Shown here in pieces: positions 10,660 through 22,000 of a stretch of DNA of 64,000 nucleotides. Each line of letters begins with the position of its first letter. Positions within the stretch are counted from its first letter, which is position 1. Source of the stretch: Gibbula magus (Eukaryota > Mollusca > Gastropoda > Trochida > Trochidae); NCBI GenBank assembly GCA_936450465.1, contig OW388294.1, forward strand, positions 682,001-746,000, in the 5' to 3' direction. Both the position numbers and the translations under genes were made by a program. The notes below the pieces were generated by a model, which saw only the letters and a list, made by a program, of their open reading frames with translations, had not been told where the DNA came from and did not search any database.

Positions 10660-13600
10660 AAGACATACGATCATCGAGGTGTAAGACACATGTGCTGCAG
10701 TTAAAGGTTCTGATCATCAAGGTGTAAGACACATGTACTTGTAGTTAAAGGTTCTGATCACCAAGGTGTAAGACACATGTACTGTAGTTAAAGGTTCTGA
10801 TCATCAAGGTGTAAGACACATGTACTGCAGTTAAAGGTTCTATCATCAAGGTGTAAGACACATGTACTGTAGTTAAAGGTTCTGATCATCAAGGTGTAAG
10901 ACACGTGTACTGCAGTTAAAGGTTCTATCATCAAGGTGTAAGACACGTGTACTGCAGTTAAAGGTTCTGATCATCAAGGTGTAAGACACGTGTACTGCAG
11001 TTAAAGGTTCTATCATCAAGGTGTAAGACACGTGTACTGCAGTTAAAGGTTCTGATCATCAAGGTGTAAGACACATGTACTGTAGTTAAAGGTTCTGATC
11101 ATCAAGGTGTAAGACACATGTACTTGTAGTTAAAGCTTCTATCATCAAGGTGTAAGACACATGTACTGTAGTTAAAGCTTCTATCATCAAGGTGTAAGAC
11201 ACATGTACTGCAGTTAAAGGTTCTATCATCAAGGTGTAAGACACGTGTACTGTAGTTAAAGGTTCTGATCATCAAGGTGTAAGACACATGTACTGTAGTT
11301 AAAGCTTCTATCATCAAGGTGTAAGACACATGTACTGTAGTTAAAGGTTCTATCATCAAGGTGTAAGACACGTGTACTGTAGTTAAAGGTTCTGATCATC
11401 AAGGTGTAAGACACATGTACTGTAGTTAAAGCTTCTATCATCAAGGTGTAAGACACATGTACTGCAGTTAAAGGTTCTATCATCAAGGTGTAAGACACGT
11501 GTACTGTAGTTAAAGGTTCTGATCATCAAGGTGTAAGACACATGTACTGTAGTTAAAGCTTCTATCATCAAGGTGTAAGACACATGTACTGCAGTTAAAG
11601 GTTCTATCATCAAGGTGTAAGACACGTGTACTGTAGTTAAAGGTTCTGATCATCAAGGTGTAAGACACATGTACTGTAGTTAAAGCTTCTATCATCAAGG
11701 TGTAAGACACATGTACTGTAGTTAAAGCTTCTATCATCAAGGTGTAAGACACATGTACTGCAGTTAAAGGTTCTATCATCAAGGTGTAAGACACGTGTAC
11801 TGTAGTTAAAGGTTCTGATCATCAAGGTGTAAGACACATGTACTGTAGTTAAAGCTTCTATCATCAAGGTGTAAGACACATGTACTGTAGTTAAAGCTTC
11901 TATCATCAAGGTGTAAGACACATGTACTGTAGTTAAAGGTTCTGATCATCAAGGTGTAAGACACATGTGCTGTAGTTAAAGGTTCTATCATCAAGGTGTA
12001 AGACACATGTGCTGTAGTTAAAGCTTCTATCATCAAGGTGTAAGACACATGTACTGTAGTTAAAGGTTCTATCACCAAGGTGTAAGACACATGTACTGTA
12101 GTTAAAGGTTCTATCATCAAGGTGTAAGACACGTGTACTGTAGTTAAAGCTTCTATCATCAAGGTGTAAGACACATGTACTGTAGTTAAAGGTTCTATCA
12201 CCAAGGTGTAAGACACATGTACTGTAGTTAAAGGTTCTATCATCAAGGTGTAAGACACGTGTACTGTAGTTAAAGCTTCTATCATCAAGGTGTAAGACAC
12301 ATGTACTGTAGTTAAAGGTTCTATCACCAAGGTGTAAGACACATGTACTGTAGTTAAAGGTTCTATCACCAAGGTGTAAGACACATGTACTGTAGTTAAA
12401 GGTTCTATCATCAAGGTGTAAGACACGTGTACTGTAGTTAAAGGTTCTATCATCAAGGTGTAAGACACATGTACTGTAGTTAAAGGTTCTATCATCAAGG
12501 TGTAAGACACGTGTACTGTAGTTAAAGGTTCTATCACCAAGGTGTAAGACACATGTACTGTAGTTAAAGGTTCTATCATCAAGGTGTAAGACACGTGTAC
12601 TGTAGTTAAAGGTTCTATCATCAAGGTGTAAGACACATGTACTGTAGTTAAAGCTTCTATCATCAAGGTGTAAGACACATGTACTGTAGTTAAAGGTTCT
12701 ATCATCAAGGTGTAAGACACGTGTACTGTAGTTAAAGGTTCTATCACCAAGGTGTAAGACACATGTACTGTAGTTAAAGGTTCTATCATCAAGGTGTAAG
12801 ACACGTGTACTGTAGTTAAAGGTTCTATCACCAAGGTGTAAGACACATGTACTGTAGTTAAAGGTTCTATCATCAAGGTGTAAGACACGTGTACTGTAGT
12901 TAAAGGTTCTATCATCAAGGTGTAAGACACATGTACTGTAGTTAAAGGTTCTATCATCAAGGTGTAAGACACGTGTACTGTAGTTAAAGGTTCTATCACC
13001 AAGGTGTAAGACACATGTACTGTAGTTAAAGGTTCTATCATCAAGGTGTAAGACACGTGTACTGTAGTTAAAGGTTCTATCATCAAGGTGTAAGACACAT
13101 GTACTGTAGTTAAAGCTTCTATCACCAAGGTGTAAGACACATGTACTGTAGTTAAAGGTTCTATCATCAAGGTGTAAGACACGTGTACTGTAGTTAAAGG
13201 TTCTATCATCAAGGTGTAAGACACATGTACTGTAGTTAAAGCTTCTATCATCAAGGTGTAAGACACATGTACTGTAGTTAAAGGTTCTATCATCAAGGTG
13301 TAAGACACGTGTACTGTAGTTAAAGGTTCTATCACCAAGGTGTAAGACACATGTACTGTAGTTAAAGGTTCTATCATCGAGGTGTAAGACATGTACTGTA
13401 GTTAAAGGTTCTATCATCAAGGTGTAAGACACATGTGCTGTAGTTAAAGGTTCTATCATCAAGGTGTAAGACACATGTACTGTAGTTAAAGCTTCTATCA
13501 TCAAGGTGTAAGACACATGTGCTGTAGTTAAAGGTTCTATCATCAAGGTGTAAGACACATGTACTGTAGTTAAAGCTTCTATCATCAAGGTGTAAGACAC

Positions 13601-13668
13601 ATGTACTGTAGTTAAAGGTTCTATCATCAAGGTGTAAGACACATGTACTGTAGTTAAAGGTTCTATCA
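10660..13668. repeat. 42/43-bp minisatellite, about 71 units
   Basis: This is a 3-kb intergenic array downstream of both flanking genes. Each unit contains GTAAGACACATGTACTG or the variant with CACGTG. Other variable sites are GGTTCTA/GCTTCTA, CATCAAGG/CACCAAGG and an extra base giving CTGATCATC. From about 11100 to 11940 a 127-bp three-unit superrepeat is visible. Beyond that CACGTG and CACATG units interleave. The long minus-strand reading frames across it come from the period of three and are not a gene. Confidence 0.96.
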
Positions 13669-13955
13669 GACTGTTTTTGTGGGGACAAGCACTTGGTACA
13701 CACAGTTTTTTTTATCATTTTACAAATGGTGGATACTTGATAGATCACAACCAATACTTAAAGGGAGAGTTCTGACTTGATTACTGGATCAACGTCTAAA
13801 GTTGAACATACAGTGTTATTGACCACTAGGGGTATTGTGGTGCACCAAGCAGTATTTTCAGTTTATATCGCATGCCATATTTATGTGTTTGTTCATTAGA
13901 TTTATTTTCAAGAAAAAAAATGTTTTGTTGTGACTCTTGGTTCTTTCTCAATATA

Positions 13956-14116
13956 CAGTCAGGCCTCGATAATCCGAACGCTTCCGTTTTTCATAAAAAA
14001 CGTTCGGACTACTGAGTACTGAGGACTACTATAGAGATTAGTTTGGTTACATCTTCCTACCGTTCGGAAACTGCGAGATTCGGATTATCGGTGGCCGGAT
14101 AATCGCGGCTTGACTG
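13956..14116. mobile_element. Pogo/Tigger-type MITE, 161 bp
   Basis: The ends are inverted repeats: CAGTCAGGCCTCGATAATCC on the left and a complementary end finishing GGCTTGACTG on the right. TA flanks each side (13954-13955 and 14117-14118), the target duplication of Tc1/mariner/pogo elements. CAGTC with GATAATCCGAAC is typical of pogo/Tigger ends. There is no room for a transposase, so it is non-autonomous. It lies downstream of the N4BP2 stop codon. Confidence 0.8.
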
Positions 14117-14369
14117 TAATCGCAATACGTATTGAACCAAAGCTTGAGTGTACCGTTTCACCCCCATTGACCATTGGCTACTCTTTAAGGTACAGTTCAA
14201 CCCCTCCAGCCTGGCCGACTCCTGCTATATCACTGGGTCCTGACTGTAGATACATGGTATCCAAACATCCCACAAGGCTCGACTCCCGGAGACAAAACTG
14301 TTGGCCAGTTTTCTGTAACTCATAAGGGTTTTCAGCATCTTTGTTGCCAAAAGATTGAGCATTGTTTGT

Positions 14370-14744
14370 TATAGATGATTTTAAAATACTGGACCACATC
14401 AACGTTAGACTGCATAAAGTATTGTCCGTTACAGATGATTTGGACAACTGGACCACATCAACGTCAGACTGCATAAAGTATTGTCCGTTACAGATGATTT
14501 GGAGAACTGGACCACGTCAACGTCAGACTGAATTAAGTATTGTCCGTTACAGATGATTTGGACAACTGGACCAAGCCAAAGTCAGACTGCATTAAGTATA
14601 TTTTTTTATCCTTGATTTGGACAACTGGACAAGGTTTAACTCTTCATTAGCACAAATGTCCTGTTAAGTCCATTTGGAGAACTGGACCACATCAAGCTCT
14701 GTATTAAGTACTTCCTATTATAGAAGTTTTGGAGAACTTGACCG
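14370..14744 (-). repeat. 59-bp repeats just after the N4BP2 stop codon
   Basis: Units recur every 59 bp (for example at 14412, 14471, 14530 and 14589). They carry GGTCCAGTTNTCCAAA on the minus strand. More diverged copies reach back to the stop codon, where GTAACGGTCAAGTTCTCC follows. Homogeneity falls toward the coding end. Confidence 0.85.
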
Positions 14745-16070
14745 TTACGCTCTGTACTGCAGCTGAATCTTAAACATGCCCGTCGGTTGCTCCACATATC
14801 TGCAAATAAAATCATTAGAAATACTACTGAACTCCAAAGGAATATATAAATGAAATAGATTGACACCCTGGCTAATGAATCGAGTAGTGCCCTTGTAAAG
14901 ATTAAATGAAGGAAGTTATCTGGGTTGGCTTCTCTTCGTTTATAAAATGGTTTATGTATGATTACCATTTAAATAACGCTTTACCAGGCAAAAGTAACAA
15001 CAGTAAAATTGGATAAAATGGCACATAAGCAAGGATATTTCTTCGGGTTTGCCGTCCGGAAAATTCTGCCAGGGGCAATTAGTGATTTATCCAAAATACA
15101 GCTGCGAGCTAGATGGTCAGAATATTGTGCCACGGGGGCTAAAAGGGGTTGAATAGAGATAGGCAAAGTAAGGGTTAAAATATTTGTATCTTTCAAGTTT
15201 AAAATATCTCTCCGAGACAAGGGAGGCCTCACCTGTATCCGGTGTTGTTGAGATGGTTGATGATGGCTGGACGCAGTTTAGCCACGCCCCCTTTACTATG
15301 GCGCCCTCTACCGGTGATCACAAACAAACTCTGTTTCCGTCTATCTGGCCGAACTTGGAACTCTATAAAAACAGAATATAGAGATCAATTTGAGATGTTT
15401 TGTTTGTTCTTCAATATTCAAGAGAGGAAGTGTCTGATTCAGTAGAAGTCACTATCAGCCTCCCTCAAGCAGGATGCAAACCTGAATCAACAGTTCAACG
15501 TTCTACTTGTTCAGTTAAAGAGATATCCATCTAGCTGGGCAATAGCAACATTGCTATTCATTGTGTCGTAAACATCCCACAGTGACTTATCCTTGAGTGT
15601 TTAGAGATTGTTTAGAGAAATCGGGGCCTGAAGCGCCTCAGTTCGACCTACTCAGAGCGCGGCCTCCATTTTAGGTGCCAAATATAACACAAGTGATTGT
15701 GAAGCAATCTCAAGCAGGATTTGAAACTGGAAGCTCTAACGATGTGACACTCTACCAGTGGGGCTCAAGGGTTATCCCACAAGCCGAAACCAGTGGGGAC
15801 ACTTTTATTTCACCTTGTCAAAGAAATGTAATTGAGAACTGTTGAATATTAGTGGTTTTAGTAAAGTAATACTTTGTCAACTTGTAAAGACGACAGATAT
15901 ACACACCGTCCTCCCTCTGTTGAATGACGGAATTGAGAATGCTGATGGCCTCCTCCACGTGGAACCCGTGAAGATCCAGGGTACCCTGCTGCATCAGAGT
16001 CGCACTTCTGTTGGGATACGAGGGGAGAGAGGTCACAAACTTGTCTACGCTCACCGGGTCAGAGCTTGGT
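14745..16070 (-). CDS. N4BP2: N4BP2 Smr-domain exons (three)
   Basis: Exons 16070-15907, 15362-15233 and 14799-14745 encode the Smr domain. LDLHGFHVEEA opens it, VITGRGRHSKGG holds the conserved glycine-rich motif, and the last exon gives RYVEQPTGMFKIQLQYRA and then TAA. The last exon is only 55 bp. I chose it because its acceptor (TTATTTGCAG) and phase fit and its residues match the Smr C-terminal strand. A competing open frame at 14178-14325 does not join in phase. Smr domains in this family act on nucleic acids as nicking nucleases; activity here is inferred. Confidence 0.9.
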
Positions 16071-19000
16071 CTCAACGTCTACTTTGGTAGCACTTCTCAA
16101 TTTGAAATTAACCAGCAGTGACAATTTCTATCTTTACAACAAACATTGCTTCTTTTTAATTCAATTCAATTCAATTCAATTCTTTATTCCGGAAATAGTG
16201 TAGGCCATCGGCCCATGACTACAGTAGTCGACTAGTCGTCAAGACATGTGGTACATCAATCTCAATTCAATGACACTCTTCGTAGAAGCAAAGCTTTATA
16301 AATGTAAATTACCGTAGAAGTATTTCTAATTAATTTACAATTAGAAGTTGACATAAGCATATTGAACTTTGACCTGGTTGGAAATTCATAATATTTACGG
16401 GGTATATATTGTTGCCTTAGATCCCTATATAAGTGACAGACAAGGAGAAAGTGAAACTTGTCCTCAACATACCTAATCTTACACTCATTACACAACCTAT
16501 TATTTTTATCAATATTTGAATACCGTCCAGTTTCAATATGAAGCATTGCTTCTTTTATTATGAAGAAGAAGCTGTAAGGTTATGTTTCATACAGCTTCCA
16601 CAACTAATAGTATTGTTGTTGCAGATTTACAACATTCAGTGATATTGATAACAAGTTGTTGTTCTATTTCTTTAGCAGTTACACTTCTGATTATTATATT
16701 CTTAAGTTTTTTATATCCTCTTCATTACTTCTTCAGAAATTAAAAGTTCTGAGAATGACAACATTTGAATGTTCTTCTGGTTGTATGAAAATATCTTACC
16801 ATAAACAACTATGAAAATTGCCAATGGTTTCGAAAAGAACTAAAACGTACCTTTGTTCGAGTATCTTCTCCGAGGCACGCTTGTTGGCTTCTTTCAGCTT
16901 CACAGTGTGCAGGTGCCCCTAGAACACACAGGGTTAAAGGGAGGTAACTCACTTCAATTCAGAAGAGCTTCACATAAAATGTCAAAGGACTTCAAGTACA
17001 ATGTCTGACTACAAAATTGTAAATCTTGTGAAGCTCAATGGTTGATTCACCTGGTTAAATAACTCCAATACATTCCTACCATAGCATAATCCGTGTAGAG
17101 GTGTCAGAGCAGTAACTGTCATTCTCAACCTAAAGAGTAATCATCAATGTAACAAGCGGCCATTTTTGCAACAAATCTTGTTTTTTTACGATATAACTAT
17201 GTTTTGTCTACCCAAATTGCTTCAACTGAATTTAGTACGTCCACACCACCACTGACCATAGTAGTCAATAACTGTTATCCATCTGTATTTATTCATAAGT
17301 CAGTGCCAAACCATTCCTGAAGGACAACTTTCAGGAATCACAAGCTATATCCATCAACTAATACTTGGAGTATTGCGACACAAGCAGATCAAGAGTTAAT
17401 AACACCTCAAGAACACAACCCACCTGTTGGGAGTAGAATGAAGCCACATCTTTCATGCCCCGTCTGAAAGCCTCCTGAGCTTTCTGGAAACACTCGTTGC
17501 GGAGCCGATGGTGGATGTTGGCCTCTCCGCGGATGTCCTCGTACTCCGGTACGCCGGTTTCATCCCAGCTCTGGTACCGGGCGCCAGCCCCCTGGCTCTG
17601 CCATGATTCTTCTACCTGGAGAGAGGAAATGACAAATTCAAAATGGTTGGAGACACTAAAAACATTGATGTCAAACCATTCTCTGTAGCCAATTTACATG
17701 AACCACAGCTTTTAACAAAGGTAATGATGATAGCCTCGCCTGTGAATGATGATAACCTCGCCTGTGAATGATGATAACCTCGCCTGTGAATGACGATAGC
17801 TTCCCCTGTGAATGACGATAGCCTCCCCTGTGAATGACGATAGCCTCCCCTGTGAATGACGATAGCCTCCCCTGTGAATGACGATAGCCTCCCCTGTGAA
17901 TGACGATAGCCTCCCCTGTGAATGACGATAGCCTCCCCTGTGAATGACGATAGCCTCCCCTGTGAATGATGATAGCCTCGCCTGTGAATGACGATAGCCT
18001 CGCCTGTGAATGACGATAGCCTCCCCTATGAATGACGATAGCCTCCCCTGTGAATGACGATAGCCTCCCCTGTGAATGACGATAGCCTCCCCTGGAATTT
18101 TACTGTAATAACAGGTTAGCCTTAACAATAGAAACTTCCTATCAGCTACAAGCACCCACCAGGTCCTGCAGATTCCGCCTGCTGATTGGCTGCTCCTGAG
18201 AGCTCTTTATTTCCCTCTCCGGGGTGGAGAGTTCCAACTTCCTGGTTCTGGGTGACACGCCCCTCCCGACGGCCTCCTGTAGCACGCACACCGTGTCCTC
18301 CAGGTTGTAGCTGCAGTTCACAAGCCAAATCATTTTTTAATTTGCTAAAACGAGGATAATGTAATGAATGACAACTTATTGATGCAGTAAAAACATTTTG
18401 TTACAGATGCTAGAATTAATATAAAGCAGATAGTAAGTATGTAAGGCATAAAATTAAAGAGATTGTTCTATTGGACTATTTCCAACATTTTGTTTCTGTA
18501 CATGATGTGAAATGAGAAAAACGCTAAATTTTCACTAATTTTCAAACTTTTATATATTGATAGTGTATTCACAGAGTAACAAATAAGTTATCATTAAACT
18601 CATCAACAATGTCTTGTTGTGCGATAGTGACGAAAGCAAGATTTCAGAATTCAGCCAATCAGAGGCAAGGACACAAAAGCTTGAATCGCGTGAGTAAAAC
18701 TTCTTAGTAAAAAGTTCTTACCCATTTGCTTCAAATATTTCTTCGAGGAAGTTTTCATCCATCCCCGGAAACTGGTTGGTCAGTTTCTGTCTCTTCAGTC
18801 TTGTCGATATCGCAACTCTGTCACCTTCCATGCTACGAATCTAAATAGAAGAAAGGTGTTGGTTAATTTATTGCATATATATATCTAGAGAGAAGTTGAA
18901 TACAAGTAAAGGCAAAGTATATCAATTTTGATATCAACATTTTGTTTTGAATTACGGTATGCCTAAAAGAAAATATATCCTTATCCCAGGTATTGATGTC

Positions 19001-22000
19001 ACACTACAAGAAGTTGAGTGTTTAAACACATGCGGATAAGTGCTGTATTCATCAGGTATAGATGTCACACTACAAGAAGTTGAGTGTTTAAACACATGCG
19101 GATAAGTGCTGTATTCATCAGGTATAGATGTCACACTACAAGAAGTTGAGTGTTTAAACACATGCGGATAAGTGCTGTATTCATCAGGTATAGATGTCAC
19201 ACTACAAGAAGTTGAGTGTTTAAACACATGCGGATAAGTGCTGTATTCATCAGGTATAGATGTCACACTACAAGAAGTTGAGTGTTTAAACACATGCGGA
19301 TAAGTGCTGTATTCATCAGGTATAGATGTCACACTACAAGAAGTTGAGTGTTTAAACACATGCGGATAAGTGCTGTATTCATCAGGTATAGATGTCACAC
19401 TACAAGAAGTTGAGTGTTTAAACACATGCGGATAAGTGCTGTATTCATCAGGTATAGATGTCACACTACAAGAAGTTGAGTGTTTAAACACATGCGGATA
19501 AGTGCTGTATTCATCAGGTATAGATGTCACACTACAAGAAGTTGAGTGTTTAAACACATGCGGATAAGTGCTGTATTCATATAAATTACTTTTTTTCTAT
19601 TTTCTTTTCTTTGTAAATTTTGTATGATAAGCAATTATGATTTGAAGAACACATGCACAACAACTGATTATGACGTCTTCCAACATGAATACTACAATAA
19701 AACATAAAACAACCATCTATTAAATCAAATAACATTTAAATTTCAATCAATCAGATCAAGTGACACATCCCACCTTCTCCTCTCGGCGCTGCTGATTGGT
19801 TCTCTCCTCCTCCATGATGTCCATTAGGTTGACAGTCTCTCTCTTCCTCCTCACGTTGATCACGCTAAGGCCAGCACCGCTCGGAGTGTGATGGACGGAC
19901 AAGTTGGCTGGGTTCCGAGCCGCTGCTTTAGCCTCACGCAATAGCTGGCTTCCGTTGCCGACTTCCTGTCTTGAATTCTGGGATCTCCGACTCCAGTCTT
20001 CTTCTTCCTGTAATTTCCTCGCCAAAGCCTCATCTGAAGTCGTAAACATTGTACATTTTTAGCTAATAAATGAAATTAATGATATGTTGTACATTTATAA
20101 TTATTCCCAGAAAACTATGTGTATTGTTGCATGTATTCCCTCCCGACAGAGATTACTCAAGACATATTTTCCCACATAACGTCTGTTACATTCTCTCCCC
20201 GAGTTTACTGCAAGGCAAAAGTGAGCACAGCTCATACACCCCCTTCTCTAGCTTGACCGCCTGCAAATAGCATTAAATAATTTGGAAACATATGTAGTTA
20301 ATCATATCAATGAATAACACAATTTATATTGAAGTAGAGTTATACTGCAGATATTGAAGTATATACCAGTTATACCACTGTGCAAGTCGAGATTAATACA
20401 GTTATACCACTGATATAGAAGCTCAGTTATACCACTGACCTTCTTTGAGCTGTTTCTCGACAGCTAGTTCCTCTTCTCTCCTCTTCCTTTCCAGAGCTTG
20501 ACGTGACTCGGATTTCCGTCGAAGGTTGTCGAACAATCGCTTTGCTGTCCGCAGATCCAAGCTGACCTCAAACTCCTCACAATCTGAACAGAATACGTAA
20601 TAATAATATTGACTAAAATAGCATGTATGCAAATGACCTTTATTCGCCCAAATATTTGTAAGAGTTTCTATCAAGTAACTTATAGAACACCATAAATGTA
20701 GGGAAGCATCACTCATGTATCCTAATCAACGGTCTTGCTACAAAAATGAAAAACATGTCCATCTATAATAGTCTACATGTCAACGCTTACACACACTGCA
20801 CAAAACATAAGAGCAAAAGATATTATAAAATTTGGCAATTAACCATCTATCTGCTAACGTCTTAGAAGCGCAAGATTTTCTGATTAACAACGTACTTATT
20901 GTGAACATACACATCAGGTGGATTGAAACGTGTATATTTAGAATTTGTTATCCAAAAATCTTGCTTTCCTTAACGCTAGTGAACAATGCACAGACCGAAA
21001 CAACAGAGAGAAAAATAACTTTTGGAGGAGAATGTAAGACCCACCGCTCAGGCTCGATTGGACCGGCCCAAAGAGCTCCTCAAGATCACGTACAAGATCT
21101 ATCGGGACCGGTAGCATCACGTGAGCGTCTCCGTCGACCATTGATCTCTCCTGCTCCGTCCACCCGTCCACCAGGCTCCAGTCTCCTCCCTGGTCTGCAG
21201 ATGAAGGAGGGAAGAGTTGTCCCCCTTTGAGCAGAGTGGCAGGATCACAGATATCACCGACGACCTTCTCGGGACTGATGTAGATGTCAGAGGAGAGAGC
21301 ACTTTTGGAGGCGAGGTCTGATAAAATGCTGTCGTTGTCGACGCTGAAGCTTGATTCACTGACACTGATGCTGTGAACTCTCTCATAACTGTGACTTTCC
21401 ATTCGATCAAGTCTCTGCTTGCTTGTTTTGATAAGTTTTTTCTGCATTTCGTCGATGTCTGCCAAGTTGTTTGCCTCGATATGTTCCCGGCAAATATCGA
21501 AGAGCGATAAAGGACTCCTCAGATGTTCAAATTCAGGTGTTTTGAGAGTTCGGTCTGGCGTGGTAATAGTTTTTAACTTCATCTCATTGCAAATCTCTTC
21601 CTTCTCATTAGACGAGAAAGGTTCAGACACACCCCAGTCCAAAAGCAGATTCAGCGTCCACTCCACGTTTCCTTGGCACATAGCAAGGGTCTCTCGCAGA
21701 TGAGATATATCGGCACCCGGGAAAGAGCTTGCAAGAAAATCAACATCTCCTTGTGGTTGAAAATCATCTTCCTCCGTCATGCTCCCTTTGTCCAACATCA
21801 AGGCGGAACTTTTCGTCAAATCCTTCCCCGCCTCATCACTTCCTGATCTTGTTTTAAGTCGCAAACTTGCTTCTAGGTTGATTTCCCTCACTTTACCTAA
21901 AAGTACCGTATATTTGTCTAAGTTGGTTATCATAGCTCTAGGTTTACCACTATTTAATTCTTCTAATAAAGCGAAATCTCTCTCAGATGTATACGAATAG

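Larger units (their letters stand above)
13901..14744 (-). other. N4BP2 3' untranslated region (inferred)
   Basis: The stop codon is at 14747-14745. The first clear AATAAA on the minus strand is at 13906-13901, which would give a UTR of about 0.85 kb. It would contain the 59-bp array and the pogo-type MITE. The cleavage site is not proven. Confidence 0.35.

Noticed and set aside
11102..13754. Series of minus-strand open frames of 80-569 codons
   Set aside because: They are all translations of the 42-bp array in two frames, with no splice signals or family resemblance.
14178..14474. Alternative last exon of N4BP2
   Set aside because: It cannot be joined in phase to the exon ending at 15233. 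The 55-bp exon at 14745-14799 has a good acceptor, correct phase and Smr-like residues.
14981..15232. 83-codon minus-strand open frame
   Set aside because: It is read-through of the N4BP2 donor at 15233 into the intron; no supporting homology.
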